From Conexivisphaerales archaeon (lineage in GTDB: Archaea > Thermoproteota > Nitrososphaeria > Conexivisphaerales > UBA164), in the NCBI GenBank assembly GCA_030756715.1, contig JAVBJD010000005.1, positions 1-50,833 of the forward strand: a stretch of 50,833 bases of DNA, given 5' to 3'. Shown here in pieces: positions 36,984 through 46,654 of this stretch. How positions within the stretch are numbered: the first letter of the stretch is position 1; every line of letters starts with the position of its first letter. The notes beneath the pieces were generated by a model, which saw only the letters and a list, made by a program, of their open reading frames with translations, was not told where the DNA came from and did not search any database. A program made the translations under genes and the position numbers.

Positions 36984-37872
36984 AAAAGTAGAAGTTTATT
37001 CACCCCGTAGCCTAGCTGAAGCGTTAGAGCTATTATCACAAAAAAGAGAACTGATAAAACCAGTCGCTGGCGGCACTGATATAATGGTTATGCTAAAAGA
37101 CGGCGTTCTGAAAGAAAAAGAGCTTCTAAATTTGTCTTTTATACCTGAGTTAAGTTATATAAAAGAAAGCGAAAATAGGGTCTTAATTGGCGCAGCTACA
37201 AAATACAGGGAAATAAGGAGATCACCTCTTATTAACGCTTATTCGCCTATTCTTATAGAGGCAATACGACAGATAGGATCCCCTCAAATTCAGAATTTGG
37301 GAACAATTGGAGGTAACCTTGGCACTGCGAGCCCAGCAGGAGACAGCATACCACCTCTTTATATTCTTAATTCTAGAGTCAAGCTACAGAAGCTGGGTAG
37401 TTCAAGAGAAGTCCAGATAGATAAATTTTTCTTGGGGCCGAGAAAAACGGTGAGGGAGTCAGACGAGCTGATAACCGAAATATCGATTGAAAAGATGGAC
37501 CCTGGATCTTATTATTTTTTTGAAAAACTGGGTTTACGCAGCGCTAATGCTATATCGATAGTTAGCGCAGCAGCAATACTCAGCTTAGAAAACAACACTG
37601 TAAAGTATTTGAGGCTATCTTTGGGAGCCGTTGCACCAACCGTTATTAGGGCTGTTGAGGCTGAAGAATTAGCCAAAGACAAAGAGCTAAATGAAGAATT
37701 AATAGACAGGATAGCTAAGCTTGCCGCCGAATCTACGAAACCTATAACCGACATAAGGGGGACTGCAGAGTACAGGAAAAAAGCAACATATGGAATAATT
37801 TACGAGGCCTTATATAAAATAATGAAAGGTTATGGGAAAAAAGTAGAATATGGTTTTGAAAACACAAGCTGA
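36973..37872 (+). CDS. Molybdenum hydroxylase medium FAD-binding subunit
   Basis: VAGGTDIMVMLKDG; QIQNLGTIGGNLGTASPAGDSIP. Confidence 0.93.
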   Translation: MAYEKVEVYSPRSLAEALELLSQKRELIKPVAGGTDIMVMLKDGVLKEKELLNLSFIPELSYIKESENRVLIGAATKYREIRRSPLINAYSPILIEAIRQIGSPQIQNLGTIGGNLGTASPAGDSIPPLYILNSRVKLQKLGSSREVQIDKFFLGPRKTVRESDELITEISIEKMDPGSYYFFEKLGLRSANAISIVSAAAILSLENNTVKYLRLSLGAVAPTVIRAVEAEELAKDKELNEELIDRIAKLAAESTKPITDIRGTAEYRKKATYGIIYEALYKIMKGYGKKVEYGFENTS

Positions 37873-37878
37873 TGTATT

Positions 37879-38031
37879 ATGAAGAACCATTTTGTTGGAT
37901 CAATTAGCATTACACCAAGCGTTAAAGACGTCTTAAAAAATTATAGTAGAAAATTAGCATGTTTAAAAACGAGCGTTTTAATCAAATTGTTTTTAATTTA
38001 TATAAAACAGGTGAAAAACGATGATTACTGA
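37879..38031 (+). pseudogene. 50 aa ORF resembling the N-terminus of CoxG/SRPBCC proteins; possible decayed gene
   Basis: MKNHFVGSISITPSVKDVLKNYSRKLACLKTSV resembles remembered CoxG starts; truncated, overlaps large-subunit start by 11 nt. Confidence 0.3.
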
Positions 38032-40258
38032 AGCTGTTTCAAAATATAGTTACATAAATAAGTCAATTCCAAGGATAGATTCTAATGACAAAGTAAGGGG
38101 CACTCTGCAATTTTTAACAGATATAAAGTTAGAAAACGCGCTTTATGCCTATACTTTCAGGAGTAAAGTTGCGCATGGTAAAATAAACGGGATATATACT
38201 GAAGACGCTGAAAAGGTAAACGGCGTTAAAGCCGTGCTTACATATAAAGACATACCTGCGTTAAACGGTTATGGCGCGATTGTACCTGAAATTCCGGTAT
38301 TGGCTTACGATAAAGTCAGATACTATGGAGAGCCACTGGCTCTTGTAGCGGCTGAAACACAAGAAGCAGCAATAGAAGCCCTTGGCAGAATAAAAGCGGA
38401 TATAACGCCTTTACCAGTAGTACATTCTATTGATGAAGCGCTTGAAGAGAATGCTCCAAAAATACACGATAAGGGGAATATAGCTCGGCACACCATTGTT
38501 AGGAAAGGAGACGTTGAGAAAGCAAGGTCATCGGCTTACATTGTGCTCGAAAGAGTATACGAAACGCCCATGCAAAAACACATGTTCTTGGAACCAGAAG
38601 GAGGAGTTGCCTATATAGATGAAGAAGGGGTTTTAAACGTTTTAGCTGGAGGCCAAACGCCATATAGGGACAAGATTCAAATATCGAGGGTTCTTGGCAT
38701 ACCCCCTGAAAAAATTAGAGTAAAGAACACTCCTACTGGAGGCGCCTTCGGTGGTAAAGACGACATAACGGTACAGATACACTTGGCTTTACTTGCATAT
38801 AAAACTAAAAGGCCAGTAAAGCTCGTTTGGTCCAGAGAAGAAAGCGGAGTAGCCGGTTTTCACAGAACCGGTTCTAAGATTAAGCTGAGAACTTCAGCAA
38901 ACAAGGATGGAGCCTTGTTGTCAAATGAGGCAATAATATACCTTGATTCTGGTGCTTATCAGAGCTTTGGCCCCACAATTCTTGATGTAAGCATAGAAAC
39001 AATAAATGGGCCTTACAGAATTCCAAATTATATAATAGACGCTAACCTAGTTTATACAAATAATGGCATAGCTTCAGCTTTTAGAGGATTTGGCGCTCCG
39101 GAGAGCAATTTTGCCATCGAGAGTATGATGAACGAACTTGCTGATGAACTTAAAATAGATCCTATTGAAATCAGGTTAAAGAACATACTTAAGAGCGGCG
39201 AAATAGGACCATTTAATAACGAAATAAGGCACTCTAAAGGTTTAGAAGAAGCTCTCAACAGAGCAAAAGAACTTTTCTACAGGCTCGATCCTTCGGGCCC
39301 CTTTCAGAGAACCGGTGTTGGGATAGCTGTGTCTGTTAAAGGTGTTGGGTTTGGTACTCTTCCGGAGTTTCCCGCAGCTGCAATCGAGATTATTCCAGAG
39401 GGGAAGGTAAGAATTATGTTCAGTAATGTGGATTACGGTCAAGGAATAAACACCGGCAACGCGCAGCTTGTTGCAGAAAAACTACAGGTACCTTTATCCC
39501 AGATAGAAGTTTTGCATTCAGACACGAAGTTTGCACCTGATACAGGAGGTTCAAGCGCTTCAAGGTCAACATTTAATGGAGGAGGAGCCCTTCTTCTGGC
39601 TTGTGATAAGGCGTTATCTGAGCTCAAAACAGAAGCGGCGTCTTTCTTTATGACAAAAAGCGATTCCTTGAGCTACAAAGACGGACATTTCTATTATAAA
39701 GACAAGTCGGTCTCAATATATGAAGTTGCCAAAAGGCTAAGAGTTAGAGGCAAATCAACCCGCTTTGAAGCAACGTTTGAGGTACCTAGATATTCAGAGG
39801 CGGTAGAAGGAACGCTTGAAGTTCCCCACATGGTATACATGTACGGGGTTATAATAACAAAGGTAGAAGTAGATGAGCTCTTGGGTAAGGTAAAGCCGCG
39901 TGAAGTTGACTTTATAGCAGATATAGGAAACGTTATTAACCCGGCAATAGCGGCAGGTCAGATAGAAGGCGGTATAATTCAAGGGCTAGGATACTCTTTG
40001 ATTGAAGAACTTAATTATGATAAAGACGGCAGACCTTTAAACATAAATTATACAACGTACCCAGTTCCTATAATAGCTGATTCACCCTTAATTAATGTAG
40101 AGTTCATAAGAAGCTATGAAGAGCTCGGTCCTTTTGGCGCAAAAGGTGTTGGAGAAGTAAGCATAATACCTGTAGGAGCGTCTGTAGCGGATGCAGTAGC
40201 AGACGCTATAGGTAAGAGAAATTACAAGCTTCCACTTTTGCCTTGGAAAATAGTTTGA
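38021..40258 (+). CDS. Molybdenum hydroxylase large molybdopterin subunit, xanthine/aldehyde oxidoreductase type
   Basis: TPTGGAFGGKDD; ASAFRGFGAPESNFAIES; GPFGAKGVGEVSIIPVGA. Confidence 0.93.
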   Translation: MITEAVSKYSYINKSIPRIDSNDKVRGTLQFLTDIKLENALYAYTFRSKVAHGKINGIYTEDAEKVNGVKAVLTYKDIPALNGYGAIVPEIPVLAYDKVRYYGEPLALVAAETQEAAIEALGRIKADITPLPVVHSIDEALEENAPKIHDKGNIARHTIVRKGDVEKARSSAYIVLERVYETPMQKHMFLEPEGGVAYIDEEGVLNVLAGGQTPYRDKIQISRVLGIPPEKIRVKNTPTGGAFGGKDDITVQIHLALLAYKTKRPVKLVWSREESGVAGFHRTGSKIKLRTSANKDGALLSNEAIIYLDSGAYQSFGPTILDVSIETINGPYRIPNYIIDANLVYTNNGIASAFRGFGAPESNFAIESMMNELADELKIDPIEIRLKNILKSGEIGPFNNEIRHSKGLEEALNRAKELFYRLDPSGPFQRTGVGIAVSVKGVGFGTLPEFPAAAIEIIPEGKVRIMFSNVDYGQGINTGNAQLVAEKLQVPLSQIEVLHSDTKFAPDTGGSSASRSTFNGGGALLLACDKALSELKTEAASFFMTKSDSLSYKDGHFYYKDKSVSIYEVAKRLRVRGKSTRFEATFEVPRYSEAVEGTLEVPHMVYMYGVIITKVEVDELLGKVKPREVDFIADIGNVINPAIAAGQIEGGIIQGLGYSLIEELNYDKDGRPLNINYTTYPVPIIADSPLINVEFIRSYEELGPFGAKGVGEVSIIPVGASVADAVADAIGKRNYKLPLLPWKIV

Positions 40259-40409
40259 ACAATCAATTTATTTTTTAACTAAAAATTATTTATTTTTAAA
40301 CAAGAACTAACTTAATTGATAGATTTTTTATAAGTAAATTCATATTTTTATCAAATTTTATAATAATAACACTTATAAGTATACTATTTTTATATATTTT
40401 GATGCGAAA

Positions 40410-41678
40410 TTGACAAATTCAAATTCTTCTCAAAAAGCATCTCCATGGGAAATGGCTCTCCAACAGTTAAAGAAAGCTGCAGATTTGATAAACCTTGAGG
40501 ACGATCTGAGAGAGGTCCTTTCACATCCACAAAGGGAAGTACAGGTTTCGCTCCCAGTAAGAATGGATAACGGAAAAGTCAAAGTTTTCACTGGTTACAG
40601 GGTTCAGCATAATAACGCAAGAGGTCCTTATAAAGGAGGAATAAGATATCATCCTAACGTCTCTCTGGATGAAGTTAGAGCTCTTGCAATGTGGATGACC
40701 TGGAAAACCGCAGTTCTTGACCTTCCATTAGGTGGTGCGAAAGGAGGTATTATCTGTGATCCAAAAACTCTTTCTCCAAGTGAAATGGAAAGACTTACAA
40801 GAAGGTACGCTTATGCAATATCTGGAATAATAGGTCCCTATGAGGACGTGCCGGCCCCAGATGTTTATACTGGACCGCAGCACATGGCTTGGATAATGGA
40901 TACATATAGCGCTTTAAAGGGCCACTTAGAACCAGGAGTTATAACAGGTAAACCAGTAGAGATAGGAGGAAGCTTAGGAAGGAACGAATCTACTTCAAGA
41001 GGCTTGGCGATAGCCGTAGCTGAAGCTGCAAAGAAATTAAACATAAACGTAAAAGGAGCTACGGTCGCCATACAGGGCTTTGGAAACGTAGGCTCAAACG
41101 CAGCAGTTATAATGGCCAAAGAATATGGCATGAAGATAGTTGCTGTGAGCGACTCAAAAGGAGGCATTTACAACAAGAACGGGCTGAATGTTGACAAGGT
41201 TCTTACTGAAAAAGAAAAGTCTGGGACAGTAACCACATATAAGGACGCAGAAAAAATATCTAACGAAGAGCTCCTTACGCTAAACGTTGATATTCTTGTG
41301 CCTGCCGCTCTAGAACAGGTTATTACAAAGGACAATGCGGGTAAGATAAAGGCAAAGATAGTGGGAGAAGGAGCAAATGGGCCAACGACTCCTGAGGCTG
41401 ACGAAATACTTTATCAAAAAGGAACAGTAGTAATACCTGACATACTAGCTAACAGTGGAGGCGTAACAGTAAGCTATTTTGAATGGGTACAAGACCTTGA
41501 GAGGCTGCAGTGGTCTTTAGAGCAAGTAAACAAGATGCTTGAGGAAAAGATGGTTAAGGCATTTAATGACGTATACGAGACAAGCAAGAAATACAAGACT
41601 GACATGAGAACAGCGGCTTTAACTTTAGCTGTATCAAGAGTTTCTCAGGCCATTAAGCTTCGTGGTATATGGCCATAA
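40410..41678 (+). CDS. gdhA: Glutamate dehydrogenase
   Basis: GYRVQHNNARGPYKGGIRYHPNV; DLPLGGAKGGI; VAIQGFGNVGS; TTG start. Confidence 0.96.
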   Translation: MTNSNSSQKASPWEMALQQLKKAADLINLEDDLREVLSHPQREVQVSLPVRMDNGKVKVFTGYRVQHNNARGPYKGGIRYHPNVSLDEVRALAMWMTWKTAVLDLPLGGAKGGIICDPKTLSPSEMERLTRRYAYAISGIIGPYEDVPAPDVYTGPQHMAWIMDTYSALKGHLEPGVITGKPVEIGGSLGRNESTSRGLAIAVAEAAKKLNINVKGATVAIQGFGNVGSNAAVIMAKEYGMKIVAVSDSKGGIYNKNGLNVDKVLTEKEKSGTVTTYKDAEKISNEELLTLNVDILVPAALEQVITKDNAGKIKAKIVGEGANGPTTPEADEILYQKGTVVIPDILANSGGVTVSYFEWVQDLERLQWSLEQVNKMLEEKMVKAFNDVYETSKKYKTDMRTAALTLAVSRVSQAIKLRGIWP

Positions 41679-41752
41679 ACATTAATTAATTTTTACATTT
41701 TTTTGTTCAATTGTAAAAAATGTTTTTAAATAAGTCCTTTTAATGCAAAATT

Positions 41753-43411
41753 ATGGTATTAGTAGAACAAAAGCAGCAAGAGTTTCAAAAGCCAAAAGTG
41801 AGATTCATAAGAAAGACAAGAAGCATATGTCCAGAATGTAACAGAGTTATTGATGCAGAAATATTTGAAAGAGATGGGGTTGTTTACATCGGCAAAACAT
41901 GTCCCAAACACGGGTATTTTGAAGATGTTTATTTTGGATCGTATGAAATGTATGAACGGTTTTCAAAGTATGCTAGAGACGGCATAGGAATATCGAACCC
42001 AAAAACACTCGTTAACAACATAACATGTCCTGCAAGCTGCGGGCTATGTAGCAACCACCTTAGTCATACAGCCTTAGCCAATTTGGTGGTAACAAACAGA
42101 TGCGACCTGAATTGTTGGTACTGCTTCTTTTATGCTGAAAAAGCAGGATACATTTACGAGCCTAGCATAGACCAGATAAGAAGGATGATAAGAAATTTGC
42201 TTAACGAAAAACCGATACATGGTGTCGCTGTTCAGATAACAGGTGGAGAACCTACAGTAAGAGATGATATAATAGATGTGATTAAAGCAATAAAAGAAGA
42301 AGGAATAACGCACATTCAGCTAAACTCAGACGGCATAAACCTCTCAAGAAAACCAGATCTTTGTAAGCAAGTAAGAGAAGCAGGAGTTAACACGCTTTAT
42401 GTAAGCTTTGACGGTGTAACTCCAGAAACTAATCCAAAGAACTACTGGGAAGTCCCGGATCTATTAAACAACTGCAGAAAAGCTGGACTGGGAATGGTTC
42501 TGGTTCCTACAGTAATTAAAACTGTTAACGATCATGAAGTAGGTGACATGCTAAAGTTTGCTTTTTATAACATGGATATAGTTCGAGGGATTAATTATCA
42601 GCCAGTTTCGCTTGTCGGAAGGGTTCCAAAGCATGAAAGGGACAGGTTCAGAATAACTATACCGGAAGTTATTGAAAGGATAGAAGAACAGACTGACGGT
42701 GAAGTAAAGCAGGAAGATTGGTTCCCTGTTCCCGCGGCTATGCCATTATCCCGCTTTATAGAAGCGTGGACTGGAGAGCTTAAGTACGAACTAACGACGC
42801 ATTTTGCATGCGGGGCTGCGACATATATTTTTAACGATGATGGAAAGATGGTACCCATAACAAGGTTTGTAGATGTTGACGGACTTTTAAAATTCTTTGA
42901 AGATAAAGCAGAAAAAATAGAAAGAGGCGAAAATAAGTTACTCGTAGGCTTATCAGTAATATCCAACCTGCCCCGCTTTATTAATAGAAGCAAAATGCCC
43001 TCAGGTCTAAACCTAACTAGGTTGTTAATTAACATCATAATAAACCACGATTACAGTTCTTTAGGACAGCTTCAGATGAAGTCCCTATTCGTTGGCATGA
43101 TGCATTTCCAGGACAAGTACAATCATGACGAAGAAAGGGTAAGAAGGTGTGACATCCATTACCTTACACCAGATGACAGAATAATACCTTTCTGCACCTT
43201 TAACGTTATACCTGAATGGTATAGAGATAGAATACAGAAGAAATACTCTATAAGTATTGAGGAATGGGAAAAAAGGACAGGAAGAAAGCTTAAGAGCGAT
43301 TATTATGTAAGGCCAAGCTCGTACTATCATTACCCTAAAGACGAGAATCTTTTTAAGAGAATGGGAATAAATTATACGCCAAAAAGTTTGTTAACAAAAG
43401 AAATCTCATAA
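41753..43411 (+). CDS. tes: Radical SAM protein, tetraether synthase (Tes)-like
   Basis: N-terminal SICPECNRVIDAEIFERDGVVYIGKTCPKHG; CPASCGLC; radical SAM motif CDLNCWYCFF; resembles the MJ0619/MA_1486 group. Confidence 0.8.
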   Translation: MVLVEQKQQEFQKPKVRFIRKTRSICPECNRVIDAEIFERDGVVYIGKTCPKHGYFEDVYFGSYEMYERFSKYARDGIGISNPKTLVNNITCPASCGLCSNHLSHTALANLVVTNRCDLNCWYCFFYAEKAGYIYEPSIDQIRRMIRNLLNEKPIHGVAVQITGGEPTVRDDIIDVIKAIKEEGITHIQLNSDGINLSRKPDLCKQVREAGVNTLYVSFDGVTPETNPKNYWEVPDLLNNCRKAGLGMVLVPTVIKTVNDHEVGDMLKFAFYNMDIVRGINYQPVSLVGRVPKHERDRFRITIPEVIERIEEQTDGEVKQEDWFPVPAAMPLSRFIEAWTGELKYELTTHFACGAATYIFNDDGKMVPITRFVDVDGLLKFFEDKAEKIERGENKLLVGLSVISNLPRFINRSKMPSGLNLTRLLINIIINHDYSSLGQLQMKSLFVGMMHFQDKYNHDEERVRRCDIHYLTPDDRIIPFCTFNVIPEWYRDRIQKKYSISIEEWEKRTGRKLKSDYYVRPSSYYHYPKDENLFKRMGINYTPKSLLTKEIS

Positions 43412-43482
43412 AAGGATTTTAATAAAAATAATTTAATTTGTAGATAACCTTTTTAATATCCTATCAATAGGATTAAAACGTC

Positions 43483-43851
43483 ATGGGCGATTTACAGTTA
43501 GTATTATCAGATCCGAAGACTAGAACAGCTAAGAAGATAGAGATCAAGGGTAACCTGAGTTCCGTCCTGATAGGAAGAAAAATAGGGGAAGTAATTGACG
43601 GTAGTGCTCTAGGCTTGGGCAACGTAAAATTTAAGATAACTGGAGGTACGGACAAGTCCGGAATTCCGCACGTTCCAGATATAGAGGGACCTGTTAAGAA
43701 ATACGTTCTACTTTCTGGGCCTCCCGGATTTAGGCCAAAGAGAGAAGGTGAAAAGAAAAGAAAGCTCGTTAGGGGCAACACTATAGCTGATGATACATAT
43801 CAGGTAAATGCAGTTATAGTTGAGGGTGAAATAAAGGATGCCAAGGTTTAA
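43483..43851 (+). CDS. rps6e: 30S ribosomal protein eS6
   Basis: KFKITGGTDKSGIPHVPDIEGPVKKYVLLSGPPGFRPKREGEKKRKLVRGNTI. Confidence 0.95.
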   Translation: MGDLQLVLSDPKTRTAKKIEIKGNLSSVLIGRKIGEVIDGSALGLGNVKFKITGGTDKSGIPHVPDIEGPVKKYVLLSGPPGFRPKREGEKKRKLVRGNTIADDTYQVNAVIVEGEIKDAKV

Positions 43852-46030
43852 GACTACAGCGGAAGCTCTAAAAGTTATTTCAAATAAAGAACAGATAAGG
43901 AACTTTGGTATTATAGCTCACGTTGACCACGGAAAAACAACGACATCAGATTCTCTGCTTGCTGCTGCCGGGATGCTGAGCCCTACGGTTGCAGGTCAGG
44001 CACTTGCTCTTGATTATATGGAACTTGAACAAAAAAGGCAAATGACAATCAAGGCAGCTAACGTCACGCTATATTATGAATATGAAGGAAGGCCTTACGT
44101 ATTTAACATGATAGATACACCTGGCCATATAGACTTTACAGGAAAAGTTACAAGGTCTTTAAGGGCTCTTGATGGGGCTGTTGTAGTAGTTGATGCTGTA
44201 GAAGGAGTGATGACTCAGACAGAAACAGTTTTAAGACAGGCACTGGATGAAAGGGTAAGACCCGTCCTTTATATAAACAAAATTGACAGATTAATAAAAG
44301 AACTTAGGTTGACTCCTGAAAAGATGCAGGCATGGCTTTCTAATATAATAAGCGACGTAAATAGGCTTATAGATATTTATGCTGAGCCTGAGTTTAAGGA
44401 AAAATTCAAGATAAGCATAACAAATGATAGCGTGGCGTTTGGCAGCTCAAAGGATAGGTGGGGATTTACTCTCAGCATGGCCAAGTCAAAGAACATGGGT
44501 TTTAAGGATGTTTATGAGGGTTACAGCAGCGGTAATATTTCGCCATTAGTTGAGAATTTCCAGCTTCATGAAGCTATACTCTCTATGGTAATAAGGCACA
44601 TACCGCCTCCTAATGTAGCTCAAAGGTACAGAATACCAAAAATATGGAAGGGTGACCCGGCGAGCGAGATATATAAGGCGATGATTGAATGTGACGATAA
44701 CGGTCCTACAGTAATGATGGTAACAAACGTAGTAGTTGACCCTCAAGCTGGACCTGTTGCCGTTGGGAGGCTTTTTAGCGGTACAGTAAGAGATGGAGAC
44801 TTGCTATATCTTATAAACGCAAAAAGGCAGGAAAGGGTTCAAAGCGTAAGCATGTTCATGGGACCCTTTAGAGAGATAGTTGGATATCTGCCTGCAGGCA
44901 ACGTGCCAGCTTTGCTTGGTCTTCAGCATGCGTCTGCAGGAGAAACTCTTTCAAGCGTTAAAGACATAGTACCTTTTGAAAGCATAAAGTACGTTAGTGA
45001 ACCAGTTGTTACTATAGCGGTAGAGCCCAAAAACCCGAGAGATCTTCCAAAACTTATAGAAGCCCTCCAGAACATGCACCTAGAAGATCCTAACCTTGTT
45101 GTGACGATAAACCAAGAAACCGGAGAAACGCTTCTATCTGGAATGGGCGTTCTTCATCTAGAGATAGCTACAACCCTGATTCAGGAACAGGGTATAGAAA
45201 TAATAACAAGTAAACCGCTCATAAACTATAGGGAAGCTATAACTACCAAGGCAGGTCCTGTAATGGCTAAAAGTCCCAACAAGCACAACAAAGTTTACAT
45301 AAGAGTGGAGCCACTTGACGAAGAAACTATTAACCTGATAATAACAGGGCAGATAAACGAAAACATGGACAGAAAGCAGATAGCAAAAGTACTTAGGGAT
45401 CACGGATGGGACGCTGATGAAGCGAAAGGCGTTGTAGCCATAGACGAACGCGGAAACGTGTTTGTTGATGAAACAAAAGGCGTTCAGTTCCTTCAGGAAA
45501 GTATGGACAGCTTAAGGGCTGGATTTGTAGACGCGATGACGAATGGACCGCTAGCTTATGAGTATGTCAGGGGAGCAAAAGTAATATTGCACCACTTCGT
45601 TCCGCATGAAGACCCAGCGCACAGAACGTACGCGCAGCTTATGCCGGCATCAAGAAGGGCTATCTTGGGCGCCATGCTTTTAGCAAAACCCACACTTCTT
45701 GAGCCTATACTTTCTATAGAGGTAAAAGGCGTTGCCGATATACTCGGTCCTGCGATAGGCGTCATTACTAGTAAACGTGGAAAAATAATCAACATGACGC
45801 AAAAAGACGTTTTTGCTGTTGTGCAGGGAGAAATCCCCGCAGCCGAAACTTTTGACCTTGCAGAAGTAATGAGAGGTGCAACAGCAGGTAAAGCCGTATG
45901 GAACACAAGCTTCAAGGGATGGGCACCAGTACCTGCTAACATGCTCGGACAACTCATCGCGTCAATAAGAAAGAGAAAAGGTTTGCCACCTGAAGTGCCA
46001 AAGCCAGAAGAATTCATAGATGAGGAATAA
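43838..46030 (+). CDS. fusA: Translation elongation factor 2
   Basis: IAHVDHGKTTTSDSLL; NMIDTPGHIDFTGKV; INKIDR; diphthamide-loop HRTYAQLMPA region. Confidence 0.97.
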   Translation: MPRFKTTAEALKVISNKEQIRNFGIIAHVDHGKTTTSDSLLAAAGMLSPTVAGQALALDYMELEQKRQMTIKAANVTLYYEYEGRPYVFNMIDTPGHIDFTGKVTRSLRALDGAVVVVDAVEGVMTQTETVLRQALDERVRPVLYINKIDRLIKELRLTPEKMQAWLSNIISDVNRLIDIYAEPEFKEKFKISITNDSVAFGSSKDRWGFTLSMAKSKNMGFKDVYEGYSSGNISPLVENFQLHEAILSMVIRHIPPPNVAQRYRIPKIWKGDPASEIYKAMIECDDNGPTVMMVTNVVVDPQAGPVAVGRLFSGTVRDGDLLYLINAKRQERVQSVSMFMGPFREIVGYLPAGNVPALLGLQHASAGETLSSVKDIVPFESIKYVSEPVVTIAVEPKNPRDLPKLIEALQNMHLEDPNLVVTINQETGETLLSGMGVLHLEIATTLIQEQGIEIITSKPLINYREAITTKAGPVMAKSPNKHNKVYIRVEPLDEETINLIITGQINENMDRKQIAKVLRDHGWDADEAKGVVAIDERGNVFVDETKGVQFLQESMDSLRAGFVDAMTNGPLAYEYVRGAKVILHHFVPHEDPAHRTYAQLMPASRRAILGAMLLAKPTLLEPILSIEVKGVADILGPAIGVITSKRGKIINMTQKDVFAVVQGEIPAAETFDLAEVMRGATAGKAVWNTSFKGWAPVPANMLGQLIASIRKRKGLPPEVPKPEEFIDEE

Positions 46031-46032
46031 AG

Positions 46033-46605
46033 TTGAGTTATTATTATGGTACGGGGCCTAGCAGAAGAGAGGCTTTAAACCTTATAATAGGATCTTTTAT
46101 AGTCTGGGTGGTAGGAATAACTTGGATAAGCGCGATATCAACTTCAGGGCTTATAATAAACAGCATCCTTTTCATTCTTGCTTTTATACTTCATGAATAT
46201 GCGCACAAGCTATCTGCAATAAGGAATGGCTTGTACGCGGAATTCAGGATACAGTGGATGTGGGCAATATTAACTTTAATAACCGCAATCCTTCCATTCA
46301 AAATAATAGCCCCTGGGGCAACCGTAATTTATGGAATGGCAGACGAGAAAACTATGGGGAAAATATCAGCGTGGGGACCACTGGTAAACGTAATAATGGC
46401 TCTTATAATTTTACCCTTAGCATTATCTGGATTTTATTTCCTGATAACAGCAGTTTATTTTAACTCATTCATAGCGCTCTTTAATTTGCTTCCAATAGCT
46501 ATACTTGATGGCAGGAAAATTTTTGCTTGGAACAAAAAGATCTGGGGGATACTCTTTTTGGTTTCAGTACTGCTATTTATAATTTCTCTACTTGGCTTTT
46601 ATTGA
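46033..46605 (+). CDS. M50/site-2-protease-like membrane metallopeptidase
   Basis: HEYAHK (HExxH) in a TM segment; NLLPIAILDGRKIF second motif; TTG start. Confidence 0.85.
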   Translation: MSYYYGTGPSRREALNLIIGSFIVWVVGITWISAISTSGLIINSILFILAFILHEYAHKLSAIRNGLYAEFRIQWMWAILTLITAILPFKIIAPGATVIYGMADEKTMGKISAWGPLVNVIMALIILPLALSGFYFLITAVYFNSFIALFNLLPIAILDGRKIFAWNKKIWGILFLVSVLLFIISLLGFY

Positions 46606-46654
46606 TAATTGAGCAGCAAGCAGTTTAATAAAACCATTTTTTAATATTGTCTGG

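Noticed and set aside
45556-46017. 153 aa minus-strand ORF inside EF-2
   Set aside because: Antisense to a fully conserved coding region; no domain recognised. Other shadow ORFs (e.g. 1911-2255 +, 42598-43038 -, 27194-27772 +, 9569-9916 +) rejected for the same reason.
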